Assembly: GCF_014837055.1 (NCBI RefSeq)
Contig: NZ_JACSPQ010000011.1
Span: 41,021-105,020, forward strand
Length of the DNA: 64,000 nt
Source of the DNA: Phocaeicola faecium
GTDB taxonomy: Bacteria; Bacteroidota; Bacteroidia; Bacteroidales; Bacteroidaceae
Direction: 5' to 3'
Part shown: in pieces, positions 26,346 to 34,818 of the stretch
Layout of the letters: each line of letters starts with the position of its first letter
How positions within the stretch are numbered: position 1 is the stretch's first letter
Notes under the pieces: generated by a model
What the model was told of the DNA's origin: nothing
Seen by the model: the letters and a program-made list of their open reading frames with translations, nothing else
Databases searched by the model: none
Made by a program: the position numbers and the translations under genes

Positions 26346-28439
26346 ATGAAACGATTTTTTATCACGCTATGCGCTTTGTCTTTGCTTGTGGCAGTACAAG
26401 CGCAGATATCGCCGGAAGCCTTTCGGACGTGGCACGGAAGCAAGTATTCGATGTTTATTCACTTCGGACTTTACTCGTTGCCCGCAGGGGTGTGGAACGG
26501 ACAGCCCGTTACGAGCGGGTATAGCGAGCAAATCCAAGCATTCGCACCGATAAACAAGGAAGACTACGAGGCGCTGGCAGAGCGTTTTAATCCCGTGGAA
26601 TTTAATGCCGACTCTGTTGCTGCACTGGCAAAGCGGGCGGGGATGCGCTCCATCGTGTTTACTTCGAAACATCACGACGGGTTCTGTATGTTTCGTACTT
26701 CGACTACCGGATATAACAGCGTAGATGCTACTCCCTGTCACCGCGATTTTGTTCGTGAACTTTCAGAAGCATGTCGTCGGGCGGGACTTCGTTTCGGTTT
26801 GTATTATTCGCTTATCGACTGGCATTTTCCGGGTTCTTCCATGTCGGGACATAATGCCGATTTCATACCTCCTGCCCATCATGAGTTTTCGAAGGCTCAG
26901 CTCCGCGAACTGCTGACCAACTATGGAGACATCTCTGAACTGTGGTTTGACATGGGTTCGAACACGCCCGAACAGAGCCGCGAGTTATACCGGCTGGTAC
27001 ATGAATTGCAGCCCGACTGCATGGTGAGCGGACGCTTGGGAAACGACCAGTACGATTTTTGTGTGATGGGCGACAATGCTTATCCCGAATCGGCACTGCA
27101 AACCGCATGGCAGACGGCGGCTTCGATGTTTGACGAGACATGGAGTTACCGCTCGTGGCAGAAGCGGGGAGACGTGAAAGAGAAAGTGCGTGAAAAACTG
27201 AAAAGTCTGATAAACGTGGTTTCACACGGCGGAAACTTTCTGCTGAATATCGGACCGCGGGGCGACGGCTCGCTGGTTCCTTTTGAAGTGGAGGTGCTTA
27301 CGCGCATGGGACGTTGGTTAGAGCGTAACGGATATGCCCTTTACGATACCGAAGCATCGCCTTTCAACGAATCGTTTGCGTGGGGAAGCGTGACACGGAA
27401 AGGAAATCATCTGTATCTTTTCTCCACGGGCGAGTATCCGGCTGACGGGAAAATACACCTCCACTTACCGGGATGTACTTTGAAAAAAGGCGACGGCAAA
27501 ATGGCTACTTACCTGCAATACGGCGACGACATCGAACTGACCGTACCGGCTTCGGCATACAAAGATTCGGTATATCACGTATTGCGTCTGGAGTTTGACC
27601 GCGACGTAAAACCCCAGCCGGCAGGTATGGTGCGGAGCATGTCGCTTACCGCCCAAAACGCTACTCCGGCTTACAGCTACTCATGTTTTGATTATTACAG
27701 CAATTACCGCAGCACGATAGGGTACAGCTGGAATTTTGAACAGATTGTATTCAAACAGTTGGAACTGGTTTATACCGATGAGGAGGTGGGTAAGACAATC
27801 GACCTCTCTATCGACGGAAAGAATTACGAAGTGACGCTCGATAAGGGAAAAGTAGATGCGTTGCGGCTGTTTCCTGCCACCGAACTTACATGGGGGCAGC
27901 GCTACATTTGCAAGGAGGGTAGCGGACTGTTTGACTCTCCGTCGACGCTGACTGCCGATTTGCAGAATCCGCCCGTGCGGGGAGGCAAGTGGGAGCCGAC
28001 AGACAAGGAACAAGACGAGTTTGATGCCGACATCCTGTCGTCATGTTTCGTCATGCAAGACGTACATGCCACTCGTGCCCAGCGCGTGGTGATGGAAGTA
28101 GGTGCCGGAAACGGCATTGAAGTATTCTTGAACGGCAAATTGGTGATGAAACATCTTAATCCCTACCGCTGCAAGTTCCGTAAAGAGAAGCTGGTTCTTC
28201 AGCTTGTAAAGGGCAATAACCGCATCGTGCTCCGCTCGTATAACCGTTTTGAGGACAAGGCGACGTATCTGTTGCGTCCGGCGGAAAAGCAAGTGGTTTA
28301 CCGTCAAGACCTTACGCTTCCTGCGGCATTTACCGGAAAGCAACACACCATCCGTGTGAAGCGCCACGATGCGTCGTCGTCACATGCCGATGCTGAGCTG
28401 GCTAATCTGCGTATCCGCCTGCGCCGTCTTGCGCTTTAA
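26346..28439 (+). CDS. GH29 alpha-L-fucosidase
   Basis: The 697-residue secreted enzyme (signal peptide ending LVAVQAQ) is a GH29 retaining alpha-L-fucosidase. The barrel holds KYSMFIHFGLYSLPAGVW, IVFTSKHHDGFCMF with its substrate-binding histidines, and ELWFDMGS, whose Asp202 is the nucleophile. INVVSHGGNFLLNIGPRGDG closes the domain near residue 310. The remaining 350 residues are beta-rich accessory domains, longer than in many GH29 enzymes. The general acid cannot be fixed by eye. It is monocistronic, divergent from 25482, and may remove terminal fucose from host or plant glycans in the periplasm. Confidence 0.93.
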   Translation: MKRFFITLCALSLLVAVQAQISPEAFRTWHGSKYSMFIHFGLYSLPAGVWNGQPVTSGYSEQIQAFAPINKEDYEALAERFNPVEFNADSVAALAKRAGMRSIVFTSKHHDGFCMFRTSTTGYNSVDATPCHRDFVRELSEACRRAGLRFGLYYSLIDWHFPGSSMSGHNADFIPPAHHEFSKAQLRELLTNYGDISELWFDMGSNTPEQSRELYRLVHELQPDCMVSGRLGNDQYDFCVMGDNAYPESALQTAWQTAASMFDETWSYRSWQKRGDVKEKVREKLKSLINVVSHGGNFLLNIGPRGDGSLVPFEVEVLTRMGRWLERNGYALYDTEASPFNESFAWGSVTRKGNHLYLFSTGEYPADGKIHLHLPGCTLKKGDGKMATYLQYGDDIELTVPASAYKDSVYHVLRLEFDRDVKPQPAGMVRSMSLTAQNATPAYSYSCFDYYSNYRSTIGYSWNFEQIVFKQLELVYTDEEVGKTIDLSIDGKNYEVTLDKGKVDALRLFPATELTWGQRYICKEGSGLFDSPSTLTADLQNPPVRGGKWEPTDKEQDEFDADILSSCFVMQDVHATRAQRVVMEVGAGNGIEVFLNGKLVMKHLNPYRCKFRKEKLVLQLVKGNNRIVLRSYNRFEDKATYLLRPAEKQVVYRQDLTLPAAFTGKQHTIRVKRHDASSSHADAELANLRIRLRRLAL

Positions 28440-28481
28440 GCATATCCCCGAAAACGCTTCGGTTAGGGTAGGGCATCCCAT

Positions 28482-28512
28482 GCGGTAGGATTGACTGATT
28501 CTACCCGTAGCG
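28482..28512 (+). repeat. Dispersed repeat GCGGTAG-N16-CCGTAGCG, copy B
   Basis: GCGGTAG (28482-28488), 16 bases, CCGTAGCG (28505-28512). It shares the 12-mer GCGGTAGGATTG with copy A (618-629). It lies between the fucosidase gene and a terminator. Confidence 0.5.
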
Positions 28513-28604
28513 CCAACCGGTTCAACCGTTAGAGTTCCTTAACTGTCTGACCATACCGGAAATGGTTGAAAATAAGCATCGTCAGTTTTAAGCACGGTGT
28601 CATG

Positions 28605-28654
28605 AAAAAGCGACCGGAATGAATATTTCTGTTTCTTCATTCCGGTCGCTTTTT
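28605..28654. terminator. Convergent terminator of GH29 gene and rmlB
   Basis: A perfect 18-bp inverted repeat (28605-28622 with 28637-28654) with flanking A5 and T5 runs. It can stop transcription in both directions. Confidence 0.9.
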
Positions 28655-28696
28655 ATGGTGTATGTACCCAGTGTCGGCAGCTCTTATCCTCAGCCG

Positions 28697-29836
28697 TTAT
28701 CGGTTTTTATACATGTTTTCGTAGTAATTCTGGTAATCGCCACTCGTTACGTTCTTCACCCACGCTTGGTTATTCAGATACCATTCGATGGTCTTCACGA
28801 TACCGTCCTCAAACTTGGTTTCAGGATACCAACCCAGTTCGTTTGTAATCTTGGTCGGATCGATGGCATAACGTTGGTCGTGCCCCAGACGGTCTTTTAC
28901 AAACGAAATGAGCGAATCGTTTATCCAGTCGATGTTGATTTCTCCGTTCTCGTTAAACTCCTTTTTCTTCAATATCTTGCGGTATTCCGGATATTCGGTC
29001 ATTAACCGATGGATGGTGGCGATAGTCAGTTTGACGATTTCAATATTCTGCTTCTCATTGTGTCCGCCCACGTTATATATTTCGCCGTCCTTTCCCTTTG
29101 TTACCACGAGGTCAATCGCCTTGCAGTGGTCTTCTACGTACAGCCAGTCGCGCACGTTAGAACCGTCTCCATACACCGGAAGCCGTTTGCCTTCCAGAAT
29201 ATTTTTGATAATGAGCGGTATTAATTTTTCGGGGAAGTGATACGGGCCGTAGTTGTTAGAGCAGCGCGTAATCGTAACCGGCATTTTATACGTATCGCGA
29301 TACGCCATGACGATGAGGTCGGCGCTTGCTTTCGATGCGCTGTACGGGCTGTGCGGACAAATGGGAGTATCTTCAGTAAAGAAGCCTTCCGCTCCTAACG
29401 AGCCATACACCTCGTCAGTAGACACTTGGTGAAAGCGTACGCCTTTTCTCCACGTAGGATAGCCGCTTTCATCTTTTCCTGTAACCCATGCCCGGCGTGC
29501 AGCGTCAAGTAAGTTTTGGGTTCCTAAGATGTTTGTTTGTAAAAATAATTGTGGCGTTTCTATGCTACGGTCTACATGGCTCTCGGCAGCGAAGTTTACG
29601 ATGTAATCAAATTTGTATTCGCTGAAGAGACGATCTGCCAAGTCGTGGTCGCAGATATTGCCTTTTATGAAAAAGCAGCGTTCGTTATCAACGTCTTTAG
29701 CTATTGTTTCCAGATTGCCTGCATAAGTCAGCGCGTCGAGTACGACTATCTTGATATTGTCATATTTAGCCAACATGTATTTCAGGTAATTGGCTCCAAT
29801 GAAGCCTGCTGCTCCTGTCACTAAATAAGTTTTCAT
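28697..29836 (-). CDS. rfbB: dTDP-glucose 4,6-dehydratase
   Basis: The 379-residue short-chain dehydrogenase/reductase converts dTDP-glucose to dTDP-4-keto-6-deoxyglucose, a step toward dTDP-rhamnose and related sugars for surface polysaccharides. The NAD-binding motif TGAAGFIG is at residues 7-14. The catalytic triad region is seen in QVSTDEVYGSLG and SPYSASKASADL (Tyr-x-x-x-Lys), and HVDRSIE and GDGSNVRDWLYVEDH are conserved in RmlB. It is slightly longer than the usual 350 residues because of an insertion after residue 280. No rmlA, rmlC or rmlD neighbours it. It lies 69 bases after the phosphoesterase gene and may be co-transcribed with it. Confidence 0.95.
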   Translation of the reverse strand: MKTYLVTGAAGFIGANYLKYMLAKYDNIKIVVLDALTYAGNLETIAKDVDNERCFFIKGNICDHDLADRLFSEYKFDYIVNFAAESHVDRSIETPQLFLQTNILGTQNLLDAARRAWVTGKDESGYPTWRKGVRFHQVSTDEVYGSLGAEGFFTEDTPICPHSPYSASKASADLIVMAYRDTYKMPVTITRCSNNYGPYHFPEKLIPLIIKNILEGKRLPVYGDGSNVRDWLYVEDHCKAIDLVVTKGKDGEIYNVGGHNEKQNIEIVKLTIATIHRLMTEYPEYRKILKKKEFNENGEINIDWINDSLISFVKDRLGHDQRYAIDPTKITNELGWYPETKFEDGIVKTIEWYLNNQAWVKNVTSGDYQNYYENMYKNR

Positions 29837-29905
29837 ATAGTAGGATTTCTCTTTTGGTCTGCAAATTTCGTAAAGTTTTTCGGAAGAAGCAAGAATTTTT
29901 TAGTT

Positions 29906-30397
29906 TTAATCGCTTAATTCGATAACTTCGAGGTCACTGAATGTGCCTGCATCGATGTTAAAACGTACCAAAGTGCGTACTTTGTGGAATCCGTATTTTC
30001 CGGCAGCTCCGGGATTAATGTGGAGCATCCCCAGCGTTTTGTCGTATTTTACTTTCAGGATGTGTGAATGTCCGCTTATGAAAAGTTTGGGCGGATGTAC
30101 CAGCAGTGTCCCCCGGATGGAGGGGTCATATTTGCCGGGATAGCCTCCTATGTGCTTCATTATCACGTCAGCCCCCTCTACGGTAAAGCGGTCGGTTTCA
30201 GGAAAAAGGCGGCGGATGTCTTGTCCGTCGATGTTTCCGTAAACGGCACGCAAGGGGCGGAATGCCTGCAAGCGTTCCACGATGTCTATTGAGCCGATGT
30301 CGCCCGCGTGCCAAATCTCATCACAGTCGTTGAAATATTTCAAATACCGTTCGTCCCAATACGCATGTGTGTCTGACAGTAATCCTATTTTCTTCAT
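29906..30397 (-). CDS. Calcineurin-like metallophosphoesterase, YfcE/MJ0936 type
   Basis: The 163-residue protein has the five dimetal-site motifs of small calcineurin-like phosphodiesterases: GLLSDTHA (residues 5-12), WHAGDIGS, VYGNIDG, MKHIGG (replacing the usual THG) and ISGHSHI. These enzymes hydrolyse phosphodiesters or phosphomonoesters in the cytoplasm; the true substrate is rarely known. It lies 19 bases after the ibrB-like gene and in the same direction, so it may belong to the GNAT-ibrA-ibrB transcript. A second, different member is at 57685. Confidence 0.88.
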   Translation of the reverse strand: MKKIGLLSDTHAYWDERYLKYFNDCDEIWHAGDIGSIDIVERLQAFRPLRAVYGNIDGQDIRRLFPETDRFTVEGADVIMKHIGGYPGKYDPSIRGTLLVHPPKLFISGHSHILKVKYDKTLGMLHINPGAAGKYGFHKVRTLVRFNIDAGTFSDLEVIELSD

Positions 30398-30416
30398 GGT
30401 TGCGTGCCTTTCTGTT

Positions 30417-30968
30417 TTAGTCGTCGTTATCCTCCGGTATCTCTTCTTTGGGTTCAGGTATAGAGAAATCAGCGTGTGCGAATAGCGAAGCCAGTCCGGA
30501 TACTTGCTTCAGGCGGAGCAGTTCGTCTTTGTCCATGCCGATGTTTTTCATGATCCATGCGTCCGACATGCCGGCGCGGGTCAGTTCAGCCACGATGTGG
30601 GTCATCAAACCGATGTCGTGCGTACCGCGGGCACGGTTGTGCCGGATCGTCGACCCCATGCGGTGCGATAAGTCCTTGTCGATAACCACTACCGGCAGTA
30701 ACCCCTTTTCACGTTCGTAGATGCGCTTCGAGGTTTTCAGTACGGTGTAACGGTGAAATCCGTCTACGATGATATATTTATCGTTGTCTTTGTCGTAATA
30801 ACATACGCAAGGCATTGTAAAACCGTCTTCCCAGATAGACAGCTCCAGCAACTTCATTTCGGGAGGAGCCACCACGTTGGGGTTGTAGTCGTTTGCCACT
30901 ACTTTGTCTACCGGTACAGCGCGTACGTTGTATACCGGACTTTTTATATCTTCTTCTTTTACGTCCAT
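30417..30968 (-). CDS. ibrB: IbrB-like ParB/sulfiredoxin-fold protein
   Basis: The 183-residue protein has a ParB-like N-terminal nuclease/CTPase-fold domain. Expected motifs are VDGFHRY at 68-74 (equivalent to the ParB GxxRxxA region) and IRHNRARGTHD at 108-118. A helical, probably DNA-binding segment follows (about 119-160, with MKNIGMDKDELLRLKQVSGL). The C-terminal tail is acidic. It overlaps the upstream ibrA-like gene by 10 bases. The pair matches IbrA/IbrB of Escherichia coli, where IbrB is ParB-like and the pair activates eib genes encoding immunoglobulin-binding proteins. A molecular activity for IbrB is not established; regulator, nuclease or modification partner are all possible. 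Confidence 0.8.
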   Translation of the reverse strand: MDVKEEDIKSPVYNVRAVPVDKVVANDYNPNVVAPPEMKLLELSIWEDGFTMPCVCYYDKDNDKYIIVDGFHRYTVLKTSKRIYEREKGLLPVVVIDKDLSHRMGSTIRHNRARGTHDIGLMTHIVAELTRAGMSDAWIMKNIGMDKDELLRLKQVSGLASLFAHADFSIPEPKEEIPEDNDD

Positions 30969-32266
30969 ATATCTTTATATTGTTTCAGAATATAGTCTTT
31001 CATTTTGCTTTCCTGCTTGGTCAGTGCAAAACCCATATACTTGCAGGCATGGTCGTTACGCAGGATACAAAGACACATGCGTTTGTAAGTAGGTATTTCG
31101 CGGAATTCCGGAATATTGATATCGTCCAGATACTCCATCATCACGGGTCTTTTGGTGGTTTTGTAATTCGAAGTATTACGTACTTCGATCGGAATCTTCA
31201 GGTCGATGAGTTTCTGTATGGTCTCGTCGCTGAGGCATCCTCCTTTCGTGCGCCAGAACTTGATGCTGGTGTGCAGCTTGCTCAGGTAGTTGCGGCGCGT
31301 TTCTTCGGGCAGGGTAGAGAGCAAGAATTTCATGTACGATTCCCATGTATGCCCTTGAGGTAGCTTCAGAGTACTTCGTCCCATGGCGTATGTCGTTCCG
31401 TAAATGCCTGTAAAGTTCACCCCGTTTACGCGGCTTATCATTTTTCCCCACGTGTCGGGGTCGATGCATTTATACAGGTGAAGGCTTTCGATTGCCTCGC
31501 TGATGAACGGGCTTGCCACACGCTGGCGCTCGATGTTTACCCCCGCCTGATAGTAAAGGTCATACAACTTGTTGTAATCCCATCCGAACCGTCCGTTTGC
31601 CGTCCATATATCCGTAGTTTTCCAGTCGAATATCGGATAAAAATTAAACACATCGTTGGCTATCTTGTAACTCCATTGATAATGGTGGTAAAGCTGTGAT
31701 TTACTGCTGCCGTAAATGGTTCGCCAGCGGTTGTAACTCTCCTGCGTGCGGATGCCTACCAAGCAGGCGGTGCGTACTGCTTTTTTCTTTTTGTGGAGCC
31801 ACGAAGCAAACTTCAGTTGGAATTCGTAATCCCACATTCTTTCTTTCAGGAACGGAAAATCTTTTTCCGTCATTACGTTTTTGGGCATCGGTCGTACCCA
31901 CAGGTTTCTCATGCTTTCTTCCCACGGCCTCCAATACTTTTGGTACATGGAAGTACACGTCCGTACGCGAAACGGTACGCAAACACGGTATACGTCTAAT
32001 ATATCTTTGTTGGCTTCTAAAATACGGTCTACGTAATCAATAGTCATCTTATATTGTATTTCGTAGTCCAAATGAAACACGCCCAGCTTGGTTTTCAGAT
32101 TATGTTTACGGATATAATCTATGCATAAATTAAGTAAAACTCCGCTGTCTTTCCCGCCGGAGAAAGAAATATACACATTATCAAATTCTTTAAAGATGAT
32201 ATCCAATCTTTCCTGAGCCAGTTCGTATACGTTTTTTTTTAGGGGATTACTGCTGTTCTGGTTCAT
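30959..32266 (-). CDS. ibrA: IbrA-like PAPS-reductase family ATPase (DUF3440)
   Basis: The 435-residue protein has an N-terminal adenine-nucleotide alpha-hydrolase fold with the PP-loop SGGKDSG at residues 36-42 and FHLDYEIQY nearby, as in PAPS reductases and the DndC family. A long C-terminal DUF3440 region follows (about residues 180-420), with Cys-containing MCLCILRNDHACKYMG near the end. The PP-loop implies ATP pyrophosphatase chemistry: adenylation of a substrate, possibly before sulfur transfer or reduction. True PAPS reductases are about 240 residues and lack this extension. It overlaps the GNAT gene by 20 bases and ibrB by 10, so the three are made together. Confidence 0.86.
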   Translation of the reverse strand: MNQNSSNPLKKNVYELAQERLDIIFKEFDNVYISFSGGKDSGVLLNLCIDYIRKHNLKTKLGVFHLDYEIQYKMTIDYVDRILEANKDILDVYRVCVPFRVRTCTSMYQKYWRPWEESMRNLWVRPMPKNVMTEKDFPFLKERMWDYEFQLKFASWLHKKKKAVRTACLVGIRTQESYNRWRTIYGSSKSQLYHHYQWSYKIANDVFNFYPIFDWKTTDIWTANGRFGWDYNKLYDLYYQAGVNIERQRVASPFISEAIESLHLYKCIDPDTWGKMISRVNGVNFTGIYGTTYAMGRSTLKLPQGHTWESYMKFLLSTLPEETRRNYLSKLHTSIKFWRTKGGCLSDETIQKLIDLKIPIEVRNTSNYKTTKRPVMMEYLDDINIPEFREIPTYKRMCLCILRNDHACKYMGFALTKQESKMKDYILKQYKDIWT

Positions 32267-32672
32267 CTTTTTTCTTTTTGGTATATATCATTTTGATATA
32301 GATTTTCCATTCTTTTATCGTTTCAAAATGTTGGTCGCTAAAATAGTTTTTATGTTGTTTCTGCACCACGGCAGTCAGTTCTTTGTCTTTCATCTTGAAT
32401 TTGCCAATGGCTTTCAGCAGGGCTTTGAAAACTTTTTCTTCAGCTTCGGGATTAATATAATAGTTGTTGATAATCCATTGTTTCCCTCTTTCTTCCATGG
32501 GCATAAATCCAATGACTTCTTCATCGGAAAGCGCGATAAACCAGATAAATTTCTCTCCGGTCTTAAAGGGGTAGTCATTGTTATAGTTAAGAACTTTGGG
32601 GTTCATGACTAAGGGGGCGACTAATTCGTAGAGGTGTTTTTCTGTTCCGTTAACTTGAATGACTTTTATCAT
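32247..32672 (-). CDS. GNAT-like acetyltransferase in the ibr operon
   Basis: The 141-residue protein resembles a compact GNAT fold: a first strand and helix (MIKVIQVNGTEKHLYELVAP), KFIWFIALSDEEVIGFMPME as the central strands, WIINNYYINPEAEEKVFKAL as strand 4 plus helix, and a C-terminal strand with WKIYIKMIY. The Q/RxxGxG acetyl-CoA loop is not clear, so catalysis is uncertain. It heads the operon, overlaps the ibrA-like gene by 20 bases and has a -7 box at 32690-32697. Its tight coupling to ibrAB suggests a common process, perhaps modification of a product or partner of IbrA. Confidence 0.65.
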   Translation of the reverse strand: MIKVIQVNGTEKHLYELVAPLVMNPKVLNYNNDYPFKTGEKFIWFIALSDEEVIGFMPMEERGKQWIINNYYINPEAEEKVFKALLKAIGKFKMKDKELTAVVQKQHKNYFSDQHFETIKEWKIYIKMIYTKKKKDEPEQQ

Positions 32673-32689
32673 AAAAATCTCATTTTATG

Positions 32690-32697
32690 CAAAAGTA
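32690..32697 (-). promoter_or_regulatory. -7 box of the GNAT-ibrA-ibrB operon
   Basis: TACTTTTG on the minus strand, 17 bases before the GNAT start codon. A -33 element at the normal distance is not evident. Confidence 0.5.
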
Positions 32698-32756
32698 ACA
32701 AAAGCTTTTGTTTCTGTCGTCTAAAAAAACAGAAAATTTATTTGGTGAGGGGAGGT

Positions 32757-33770
32757 TTACAGCGTTTGCAGGAGCTGGTCGAACGAGCGGAATACGATGG
32801 TCTGCCCCTCCACAGTCAGTTTGATACGCTGCGGAGAAACCACGGTTAAAAGCGGCAGGGAAGCATACGCAGTTTCGTCAGGCAGGCAGAAATAGTTGCG
32901 ACGGTTCAGTGCGTTTTGTGTCCAGTGTTCCAACACTTCGTTTGCCGCATTCAAGCGAATGGATTTTTTCCCTCCGACAGTAGGAGAGAACACCCCATGC
33001 GTCAGGTCGAAACGGATGCGGCTGTTCTGTCGGGCAAAGAGTGTATCCATCCGGTTATTCAGTATCAAGTCCTCGGTTACGCCACACTCCATTCCGTTTT
33101 CGGGAGTGAGCAGCCAAAGGCGGTCGGCAAGTACAAGTGCCTGCTCGATGTCGTGGGTAGACAGCAGGATGGCTTTCTGCTCTTCTTCGGCAAGCCGGTG
33201 AAGCAAGGTCATGATTTCGATGCGGCTCACCACGTCAAGGAAAGCGGTAGGCTCGTCGAGCAAGATGAGCGGACACTCTTGAACCAACGCTTTGGCTATC
33301 ATTACCTTCTGCCGCTCGCCGTCGGAAAGCTCCGCTGTGTATTGGCTGGCCTTATCGGTGATGCCCACAGCTTGCAGGGCATGGCGGATGATGTCTTTGT
33401 CTGTCTGCCGCAACCGTCCGAAGAATCCCGTGTGAGGTTGGCGTCCCAGTGCCACCAGTTCATACACGGTCAGTCCCCCGGCTTGCGTCTTGTCGGTCAG
33501 TACCACTCCGATGGTGCGTGAGCGTTCGCGTTCCGTGTATGCACCTATCTTTCTGCCGAGCAGGTTCAGTTCACCCCCCAACGCCGATTGCGCGGCAGCC
33601 AGCGTGCGCAGCAACGTCGACTTTCCCGTCCCGTTGGCACCCAAAAGGCAAGTCAGCTCACCCCGGCGCAATACGAAATTCAAGTGGCGGTGTACGTACT
33701 TCGTTACTTTCCCCTTCCGATACCCAATGCTGAGGTCTTTCCCCTCGATGACAATAGCCTGCTGTTCCAT
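32757..33770 (-). CDS. btuD: Cobalamin ABC transporter ATP-binding protein
   Basis: The 337-residue ATPase drives import through the BtuC-like permease. Walker A GANGTGKST is at residues 44-52, the signature ELSDGERQKVMIAKAL near 145-160 and Walker B CPLILLDEPTAF just after. The family (FecE/BtuD) is usually about 250-270 residues; here some 80 extra residues at the C-terminus (after TLFARQ) form a separate region with FCLPDETAYASLPLL. Cobalamin as substrate is inferred from the riboswitch and btuB/btuG in the same operon, since the family also handles haem and siderophores. It starts 1 base after btuC ends. Confidence 0.88.
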   Translation of the reverse strand: MEQQAIVIEGKDLSIGYRKGKVTKYVHRHLNFVLRRGELTCLLGANGTGKSTLLRTLAAAQSALGGELNLLGRKIGAYTERERSRTIGVVLTDKTQAGGLTVYELVALGRQPHTGFFGRLRQTDKDIIRHALQAVGITDKASQYTAELSDGERQKVMIAKALVQECPLILLDEPTAFLDVVSRIEIMTLLHRLAEEEQKAILLSTHDIEQALVLADRLWLLTPENGMECGVTEDLILNNRMDTLFARQNSRIRFDLTHGVFSPTVGGKKSIRLNAANEVLEHWTQNALNRRNYFCLPDETAYASLPLLTVVSPQRIKLTVEGQTIVFRSFDQLLQTL

Positions 33771-33771
33771 C

Positions 33772-34818
33772 TCAGTTGAAATATTGAATTTTGCGTTGGT
33801 TTACAATGACGTAGATAATGACCGGCGCTCCCAGTATCGGTGTCACGGCATTCAGCGGAATGATACCCGCCTCGCCGGGCAAGATGCAAACCAGATTACA
33901 GAGCAGGGCAACGGCGCTTCCGGTAAGCAGGGTGACGGGCAGCAGAGAGTTGTGGTTCGATGTCCCCAACATCAGTCGGGCGATGTGAGGCACGGCAAGC
34001 CCGATAAACGATACCGGACCGCAGAACGAGGTGGTAACCGCCGTGAGCAAGCCCGTAGCAATCAGCAGTAGGTTACGGACGCGGCGGATGTTGACTCCCA
34101 AGTTTTCTGCATAACGAGTACCCAGCAGCAAGGCGTTCAGCGGCTTGATAAGCAATACGGCTACGATGAGACCCGCCACGACCATTGCCGAGAAAGCCGG
34201 CAACTGCTCTAACGACACGCCTCCGAAATTACCGAGTCCCCATATCGTGTATGAGTGTACACCTTCCGCCGTGGCGAAAAAGTTGAGCAGCGAGATGAGC
34301 GATGAAGAAACATAGCCAATCATGATGCCTGCGATAAGCAGCATGACACTGTTTTTTATCACGGTAGACAGGAAAAGAATGATGCCGAGGATGCACGCAG
34401 CTCCGAGAAACGCACCCAGTATCACCGAAACAAATCCCGAAAGGGTGAATGCTCCCGTAGCAATGGTTCCGCCTCCGGCGAGCATCACTAACGCCACGCC
34501 CAAGCTGGCACCCGAACTGATGCCGAGGATAGACGAGTCGGCAAGCGGATTGTTGAATACCGTTTGCAGCATCAGTCCCGACGCCGAGAGCGCCGCCCCA
34601 CAGAGCAATGCGGTGATACACTGCGGAAAGCGCGACTCCCACACGATGAAACTCCACGTTTCCTTTTCCGTCCCGCGTCCGCAGAGAATGTCTGCCACGG
34701 CACTCGCCGGGATGTCTACTGCCCCAAGCAACAGGTTGGCAGCCATCAACATAAGAATGATTCCGCAGAGTACGCCTCCGTATATGTATCCCTTGTTATT
34801 CATTGTTCGGTTTGTCAA
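33772..34818 (-). CDS. btuC: Cobalamin ABC transporter permease, FecCD family
   Basis: The 348-residue integral membrane protein has about ten hydrophobic helices and FecCD-family motifs: WESRFPQCITALLCGAALSA near the N-terminus, GSSILGISSGASLGV-like text (ADSSILGISSGAS) and GPVSFIGLAVPHIARLMLG near the cytoplasmic coupling region. Length is normal. Its ATG overlaps the stop of the binding-protein gene by 4 bases, which supports the chosen start at 34818 over a later in-frame ATG at 34803. The operon and riboswitch point to vitamin B12 or related corrinoids. Confidence 0.92.
   Translation of the reverse strand: MTNRTMNNKGYIYGGVLCGIILMLMAANLLLGAVDIPASAVADILCGRGTEKETWSFIVWESRFPQCITALLCGAALSASGLMLQTVFNNPLADSSILGISSGASLGVALVMLAGGGTIATGAFTLSGFVSVILGAFLGAACILGIILFLSTVIKNSVMLLIAGIMIGYVSSSLISLLNFFATAEGVHSYTIWGLGNFGGVSLEQLPAFSAMVVAGLIVAVLLIKPLNALLLGTRYAENLGVNIRRVRNLLLIATGLLTAVTTSFCGPVSFIGLAVPHIARLMLGTSNHNSLLPVTLLTGSAVALLCNLVCILPGEAGIIPLNAVTPILGAPVIIYVIVNQRKIQYFN

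Noticed and set aside
28697-29836. A surface polysaccharide biosynthesis cluster around rmlB
   Set aside because: No rmlA, rmlC, rmlD, glycosyltransferase or polymerase gene is nearby; rmlB stands alone.
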